Of a stretch of 64,000 nucleotides of DNA, positions 59,945 through 64,000 are shown piece after piece. The notes below the pieces were generated by a model, which ran no database searches, was not told the DNA's origin, and saw nothing but the letters and a program-made list of their open reading frames with translations. This stretch comes from Geomonas sp. Red32 (GTDB lineage: Bacteria; Desulfobacterota; Desulfuromonadia; Geobacterales; Geobacteraceae). The DNA lies in the NCBI RefSeq assembly GCF_023652955.1, contig NZ_JAKLOY010000011.1, positions 119,742 to 183,741 of the forward strand, given 5' to 3'. Every line of letters starts with the position of its first letter. Position 1 is the first letter of the stretch. A program made the position numbers and the translations under genes.

Positions 59945-61360
59945 GTGGAGGAACTAGAATTCGTGGGAAAGACTTCTGAAGATTGCGTTGTAGCAGATCA
60001 GGTAACCCCTCTTAAATCTCGAGACAGTTTCACCTCTGGACTTGGCGTCATCGCCGCCACCCTTGGCTCGGCCGTTGGACTTGGCAATATCTGGAAGTTC
60101 CCGTCGCTCACCGGACTAAACGGGGGAGCCGCTTTCATCATCGTCTACATTCTCGCCGCCTTCATGGCAGGGGTACCGGTCATGATCGCCGAATTGATGC
60201 TTGGCCGCCGCTCCCGCTCGGATGCCCTCACCACCTTCCGGGTCCTGGAACCTAAACGTGCCCAGTGGGGACTGATCGGGGCGGCCGGAGTCCTGTCGGC
60301 CTTCCTGATCCTCGCCTTCTACACCGAGGTCGCCGGATGGGTCATCGCCTACGTCTTCAAAGCCGCCTCCGGTAGTCTGCTCTCCACCGATCCCAAAGTA
60401 ACCTCAGCCGCCTTCGAGAAGCTCATCGCCGACCCGGTTCAGTCCGTGTTCTGGCAGTGCATCGTGCTGGTCTTTGTCGGCGCCATCATCATCGCGGGTG
60501 TCTCCAAGGGGATCGAAAAAACCACCAAGCGGCTGATGCCGGTGCTCTTCGCGATCCTGGTCATGATAGGGGTGCGCAGCCTGATGCTGCCGGGAGCCGC
60601 CGCGGGGCTCAACTTCCTTTTCCGTCCCGACTTCTCAAAGGTCACCGGGGCCGTGCTCCTCACCGCGATGGGGCTTGCCTTCTTCAAACTCTCCGTCGGC
60701 ATGGGCACCATGATTACCTATGGTAGCTACTTCACCAAAGAAGAGAACATCCCCCTGACCGCGCTGCGCGTCATGCTCGCCGATCTCACCGTCTCCATCC
60801 TGGCTGGGATCGCGATTTTCCCGGCGGTCTTCACCTACGGATTCAAGCCGGAGGCCGGGCCATCGCTCCTCTTCATCACCATTCCGGCGGTCTTCTCGCA
60901 GATCCCCTTCGGCAGCGCCTTCGTGATGCTGTTCTTCGTGCTGGCGGCCATCGCAGCGACCGGAGCGATGCTTTCCATCATGGAAGTGCCGGTCGCCTAC
61001 CTGCACCACCGCTTCTCCATGTCGCGCCTGAAGGCCACCACAATGACCGTGATCCTGCTGGCCCTGATCGGTTCTACGGCTGCGCTCTCGAACAGCGTCC
61101 TCGCCGGGGTGAAGCCGTTTGGGATGACCTTCTTCGACCTGTACGATTTCCTCACCTCCAACCTTCTGATGCCGGTTGGCGGTTTCTTCATCTGCCTCTA
61201 TGCCGGCTGGGTGTGGGGCCCGCAAAAGGTAAAGGAGGCGCTATCCAACGACGGCGAGCTGAAAAACGGCGGCGTTATCACCCTCTTCCTCTACCTCCTG
61301 AAATACGTGGCTCCGATATCGATCGGCATCATTCTGCTCCGCGGCCTGAAGATCATCTAG
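59945..61360 (+). CDS. Sodium-dependent transporter, NSS (SNF/LeuT) family
   Basis: The protein is 471 residues from GTG 59945 (AAAGGATTTGTAC); a TTG two codons earlier is possible. The NSS signature is strong: FTSGLGVIAATLGSAVGLGN then IWKFPSLTGLNGGAAF in the first helix, followed by about 12 helices. Sodium and substrate residues of helices 1 and 6 (LTAMGLAFFKLSVGMGTMIT) are present. Bacterial members import amino acids or related amines with sodium. It stands alone with a type C hairpin 25 bases past its stop. Confidence 0.93.
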   Translation: MEELEFVGKTSEDCVVADQVTPLKSRDSFTSGLGVIAATLGSAVGLGNIWKFPSLTGLNGGAAFIIVYILAAFMAGVPVMIAELMLGRRSRSDALTTFRVLEPKRAQWGLIGAAGVLSAFLILAFYTEVAGWVIAYVFKAASGSLLSTDPKVTSAAFEKLIADPVQSVFWQCIVLVFVGAIIIAGVSKGIEKTTKRLMPVLFAILVMIGVRSLMLPGAAAGLNFLFRPDFSKVTGAVLLTAMGLAFFKLSVGMGTMITYGSYFTKEENIPLTALRVMLADLTVSILAGIAIFPAVFTYGFKPEAGPSLLFITIPAVFSQIPFGSAFVMLFFVLAAIAATGAMLSIMEVPVAYLHHRFSMSRLKATTMTVILLALIGSTAALSNSVLAGVKPFGMTFFDLYDFLTSNLLMPVGGFFICLYAGWVWGPQKVKEALSNDGELKNGGVITLFLYLLKYVAPISIGIILLRGLKII

Positions 61361-61384
61361 CAGATCCCCTCCTCCGCCCGTACG

Positions 61385-61421
61385 AAAAAGGGGACTGGCT
61401 CCGCAAGTGCCAGTCCCCTTC
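61385..61421. terminator. Hairpin of the AAAGGGGACTGGC family (type C)
   Basis: AAAAAGGGGACTGGC, a 9-base loop and GCCAGTCCCCTTCG form a nearly perfect stem right after the sodium symporter gene. It is the third copy of the family in the window and a probable terminator. Confidence 0.7.
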
Positions 61422-61434
61422 GTCAAACGCGAAT

Positions 61435-61666
61435 CCACTTTATAACCTCCCCCCGCCTGTGCCGTTTTTCAAACCCACCATGCCACCAGGTCCCCTCCCC
61501 CTTCCGCGGATGGATGAACCTGCCAGTGGAGATTACAACAATCCAAACCTCCCCCGGGCCAGCGCCGCCTGCTTCGGTAGTCGCTAAGGCTAAAAACACA
61601 AAGGGCCCAAAAGGTTCATGATCTGCTGAAAAAGGAAATTTCACAGACGAGCCCCCAGATGGGCAC
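61435..61666. repeat. Left copy of a ~232-bp direct repeat
   Basis: It matches 63637-63871 over its whole length with roughly 90% identity and a few small gaps. The shared run AAAAACACAAAGGGCCCAAA and its surroundings are exact. It carries a degenerate Pro-rich mini-frame (61480-61587) that is shifted by one base relative to the right copy. It lies upstream of the defence-like gene. Confidence 0.85.
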
Positions 61667-61881
61667 CGTTCAACTCCTTGCCTTCCACATTCGGGCCCTT
61701 TCAATTCGCCACAGAAAATCCACCGGATGCCGCATTGCAGACCCATCGAAATCTGGTAAATTTATCTGTGCTCTCATGTTGTAGCCGTGCAAGTTACGAC
61801 TATGCCGGTAGCGACGTGTTAAAAGACCTTCTCACGAAGGCGCCCTCCGAAGCAGTTGTGCTCGACCAGGAGGTTCAACCC

Positions 61882-63381
61882 ATGTATTTTGCCGTCCAGT
61901 TTCCGTTTGCAGATCTACGCGAATTTCTCGGTTATAAGGGGGTAGCCACTCCAAAACTTTCACCGCCTGCGGAAATCGGAAAAGACTTCATTCGCACCTC
62001 AGGTGTCTTAACCCAGCGATGCAAGGGTGGAATACGAGAATGGCCGGGGGAGGATGTTTATTGTGGTGCGGCATTAGCCCTACGCTTTCCTAATCACCTT
62101 GGCTTGGCCCAATTGGGAACTGGTTCCCTGAAAGCAAAAGTAGTCAACGCCTACCGTCGATTCTATTCTTTTGGCCCCGTCTCGCGCTTCGAAGTCACTT
62201 TGCAACTTGATGTGGAAGACGCCGATGCTAAAGGAGTTTCGGGCCAAGAATGGTCAGTTTTGCTGACAAACTTACTTCGGATTCCAATGCACAAGAGGAG
62301 AACGCAGGGAAACCATTTGATCACGAGTGCATCGCAGTCGAATAGGAAGCCGCATATCGTCAAATTGATTCATGCGAGCAAAATACTTTCTGAGGTGTAT
62401 CTTGCGGCCACCACAAAACGTAAGATAGCGCCCCAAGATGAGCAACAGCCATGGTGGTACTGTCCAGGAACTCCGGCTGTTATTATTGAGGTCGCCCAAC
62501 CATCTTTGATCACAAAAGCTCTACCGTATACACGGCATGTTCTCGATGTGCCAGAGGCCTCAGCTTCGATATTTCATACTTGGTTGATAATCGATGGTCA
62601 ATCTTGCAGTACTTGGCTGATTGCCACTGGCCAAGGAGGGGACCCGGATGCTACTAGAAGGCTTCGCATCTGCTTGACACGTATGCATGCCGAGCGAGAG
62701 TGCTTGAACCGCATACTTTGTAACATCGGAATCGGCCCAGGGTGTAAGCTAACGTTGGGAGAGAACCTTGACCAATTGGATCAAATCGCTGAATATCTAG
62801 AGGAGGCTCTGCCAACAATTCAGAAGGGGAAACGCCTAGGTATCGAACAAATTTCTTTGTTCAATGCAGTACATGATGCTTTCGAAGTTGCAATTCCGGG
62901 GAAAGACGCAACACTTCAAAATCTTCACTGGCAGTTAGCGGAGCGGGTAAAAAAATATATTGACCGAGCTCAAGAAGGACGAATTGCCTATATTTTGGGA
63001 GGGCAGATGTCAACCAAAATTCAGATTGGTAACGTCAGCGTAGTTGGTGATATCAACGTAGTAACGGCAAATCAAATAGTTAACAGCTTTAATAAAGTCA
63101 AGGGGCTGGACGCATCCAGCGACCTAAAAGATAAGCTGGAAAACCTCCATGTCGAAGTTACTCGGCTTGCAAAGGAACTTCCACCTGATGCCGCAGAAAA
63201 TCTTGCGAAAGACCTCAATTCACTCACTACTGAAGCGGTCTCGACGAAACCTCGTAAAAAGTGGTATGAAATGTCAGCTGAAGGGATTTTGGAGGCGGCA
63301 AAATTTGTCGGAAGCATGACAGAACCTGTTGGCAAGGCTGTGAAAGCTGTTCTTGCTTTATTAGTGGCCATAGCAGGTTGA
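61882..63381 (+). CDS. Unknown protein with defence-associated C-terminal features
   Basis: The protein is 499 residues from the ATG at 61882 (CAGGAGGTTCAACCC, the best site in the frame). The N-terminal ~180 residues look beta-rich (MYFAVQFPFADLREFLGYKG, RRFYSFGPVSRFEVTLQLDV). The central part is mixed (WWYCPGTPAVIIEVAQ) then helical (LRICLTRMHAERECLNRIL). Near 370-395 is IQIGNVSVVGDINVV, like the Gly/Asn strands before C-terminal modules of TIR and NTPase immune proteins. The end is a coil (LENLHVEVTRLAKELP) and WYEMSAEGILEAAKFVGSM with a hydrophobic VLALLVAIAG. I recall similar tails in antiphage proteins. The gene is AT-richer, solitary and lies between direct repeats. Its function is unknown. 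Confidence 0.7.
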   Translation: MYFAVQFPFADLREFLGYKGVATPKLSPPAEIGKDFIRTSGVLTQRCKGGIREWPGEDVYCGAALALRFPNHLGLAQLGTGSLKAKVVNAYRRFYSFGPVSRFEVTLQLDVEDADAKGVSGQEWSVLLTNLLRIPMHKRRTQGNHLITSASQSNRKPHIVKLIHASKILSEVYLAATTKRKIAPQDEQQPWWYCPGTPAVIIEVAQPSLITKALPYTRHVLDVPEASASIFHTWLIIDGQSCSTWLIATGQGGDPDATRRLRICLTRMHAERECLNRILCNIGIGPGCKLTLGENLDQLDQIAEYLEEALPTIQKGKRLGIEQISLFNAVHDAFEVAIPGKDATLQNLHWQLAERVKKYIDRAQEGRIAYILGGQMSTKIQIGNVSVVGDINVVTANQIVNSFNKVKGLDASSDLKDKLENLHVEVTRLAKELPPDAAENLAKDLNSLTTEAVSTKPRKKWYEMSAEGILEAAKFVGSMTEPVGKAVKAVLALLVAIAG

Positions 63382-63636
63382 TCTTGGTGGCCTGATCTGG
63401 TCTTCGGACAGAAAATTGAAAGGTTGGGTGACACCTCGGGGGGAGAGGGCACGGGCGATCTCATCACTGGAGAAACGCAACGATTTACAAGACCGGTCAG
63501 GTCATTCTTGTTCCTTCCCAGGGGACAACCGGGACGCTTATGCGTTGCATGCGTTTCCTGCGAACATTGATCTTGTTCTCCTCTAAGATCCTCGTAATTC
63601 CAGAAGCGCAAAAATCGCCTCTACATCCCCTCGATT

Positions 63637-63871
63637 CCACCCTTTATAACATCACCCGCCTGTGCTCTATTTCCAACCCGCTATGCCACCAGGCCCCCTC
63701 CCCCTTCCGCGGATCGATCAACCTGCCAGTGGAGATTGCAACAAATCCAAACCTGCCCCCGGGCCAGCGCCGTCTGCTTCGGTAGTCGCTAAGGCCAAAA
63801 ACACAAAGGGCCCAAAAGGTTCATGATCTGCTGAAAAAGTAAATTTTACAGACGCGACCCCAGAAGGGCAC
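63637..63871. repeat. Right copy of the ~232-bp direct repeat, cut by an insertion sequence
   Basis: It matches 61435-61666. The match stops at GGGCAC, two bases before the insertion-sequence end, so sequence beyond it was displaced by the element. Here the Pro-rich mini-frame is intact: 63683-63826 on the plus strand encodes 47 residues (MPPGPLPLPRIDQPASGD, then KPAPGPAPSASVVAKAKNT). Confidence 0.85.
63683..63826 (+). CDS. Proline-rich mini-frame within the right direct repeat
   Basis: This 47-codon frame is rich in Pro, Ala and Lys. The left copy has the same frame but has lost one base in an AACAAAT/AACAAT run, which gives an early stop at 35 codons. No ribosome site is evident (CAACCCGCT before the ATG). 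It may be non-coding sequence that is open by chance. Confidence 0.2.
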   Translation: MPPGPLPLPRIDQPASGDCNKSKPAPGPAPSASVVAKAKNTKGPKGS

Positions 63872-63873
63872 AC

Positions 63874-64000
63874 TGATCTTGCCCAGCAATAACGGACACG
63901 AAATTAAGCGGCTTGTCTGGCCTCAAACGCTGCCGGGCTGATGTTGCCATTGGCGCTATGACGGCGGTTACGGTTGTAGTCAACCTCGATGTATTCAAAA
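63874..64000 (-). mobile_element. IS3-family insertion sequence, right end (runs off window)
   Basis: The end begins TGATCTTGCCCAGCAATAAC (plus strand), then GGACACGAAATT, a typical IS3-family terminal sequence with the TG...CA rule. It is followed by the 3' end of the transposase gene on the minus strand. The outer boundary coincides with the break in the right direct repeat. Confidence 0.75.
63904..64000 (-). CDS. IS3-family transposase OrfB, C-terminal fragment
   Basis: The last 31 codons before TAA 63904-63906 read FEYIEVDYNRNRRHSANGNI followed by SPAAFEARQAA. This is the classic C-terminus of IS3-family integrases (FEYIE-x-(F/Y)YN-R-x-R-RHS-x-x-G-x-x-SP-x-x-FE). The 5' part lies beyond the right edge, so intactness cannot be judged. 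Confidence 0.9.
   Translation of the reverse strand, partial: FEYIEVDYNRNRRHSANGNISPAAFEARQAA

Larger units (their letters stand above)
61361..61881. other. Spacer with hairpin and left direct repeat
   Basis: Holds the hairpin at 61385-61421, the left direct repeat 61435-61666 and ~215 bases of AT-rich leader before the defence-like gene. A TTG at 61678 opens a longer frame into that gene, but the first ATG (61882) has the better ribosome site. Confidence 0.5.
63382..63903. other. Spacer with right direct repeat and IS end
   Basis: About 255 bases with no recognised feature follow the defence-like gene, then the right direct repeat (63637-63871) and the insertion-sequence end at 63874. No further gene is supported on either strand apart from the Pro-rich mini-frame inside the repeat. 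Confidence 0.5.

Noticed and set aside
61423..61746. 107-codon minus-strand frame across the left direct repeat
   Set aside because: The frame is not maintained in the right repeat copy, no ribosome site is visible, and no protein pattern is seen.
61678..61881. N-terminal extension (68 residues) of the defence-like protein from TTG 61678
   Set aside because: No ribosome site at the TTG, whereas the first ATG at 61882 follows AGGAGG at ideal spacing.

Overview
Organism and overall character. The window is GC-rich and reads as a chromosome segment of a member of the Geobacterales (Geobacter / Geomonas / Citrifermentans type). The grounds are a short Geobacter-style PilA-N/PilA-C pilin pair, methyl-accepting chemotaxis proteins, an ActP-type acetate symporter with DUF485 partner, an acetate CoA-transferase, a membrane Fe-S oxidoreductase embedded in a beta-oxidation cluster, and many small G/C-rich intergenic palindromes. 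No rRNA, tRNA or CRISPR array was recognised.

Layout. (1) 1-10.8 kb: a large secreted propeller/Ig-like protein that runs off the left edge, an MCP, a PilA-N/PilA-C pair, an exosortase-like membrane protease, a multi-PAS/GAF sensor kinase and a small secreted protein. (2) 11.0-33 kb: a minus-strand acyl-CoA catabolic region. It holds a class I CoA-transferase (two subunits), two acyl-CoA dehydrogenases, a class III CoA-transferase-like protein, a corrinoid adenosyltransferase, a membrane Fe-S oxidoreductase, enoyl-CoA hydratase, 3-hydroxyacyl-CoA dehydrogenase, thiolase, an M24 peptidase, a nitroreductase, a fused B12-dependent acyl-CoA mutase (IcmF), an acetate symporter pair and an acetyl-CoA hydrolase/transferase. 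Together these could activate short straight or branched fatty acids, interconvert isobutyryl- and butyryl-CoA, oxidise them to acetyl-CoA and pass electrons to the quinone pool. The thiolase and the acetyl-CoA transferase share an almost identical promoter/operator, which suggests one regulon. (3) 33.4-47.5 kb: a second MCP, then a plus-strand orphan type VI secretion (T6SS) island. It starts with a single 931-residue protein that joins TssG and TssF in reversed order, followed by two related secreted proteins, an M15 peptidase with a peptidoglycan-binding tail, VgrG, PAAR, a DUF4123 adaptor, two paralogous small proteins (one exported), a Tle1-like DUF2235 lipase, a DUF2931-like exported protein and a decayed DUF2169 remnant. 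No sheath, tube, ATPase or membrane-complex genes are present. (4) 47.8-55.1 kb: a 2364-residue MBG/Ig-repeat surface protein with a small tail-like membrane protein. (5) 55.3-64 kb: small hypotheticals, a TIGR02594-like cell-wall amidase, an outer-membrane barrel, a sodium-dependent NSS transporter, and an unknown 499-residue protein with features of defence-associated proteins. That last gene is bracketed by 232-235 bp direct repeats and abuts an IS3-family element that runs off the right edge.

The main candidates for something undescribed are the TssG-TssF fusion with its orphan effector island, the lone defence-like gene between direct repeats, and the shared promoter/operator in the acyl-CoA region. 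All functions are inferred from sequence motifs and remembered family features; no database search was run.
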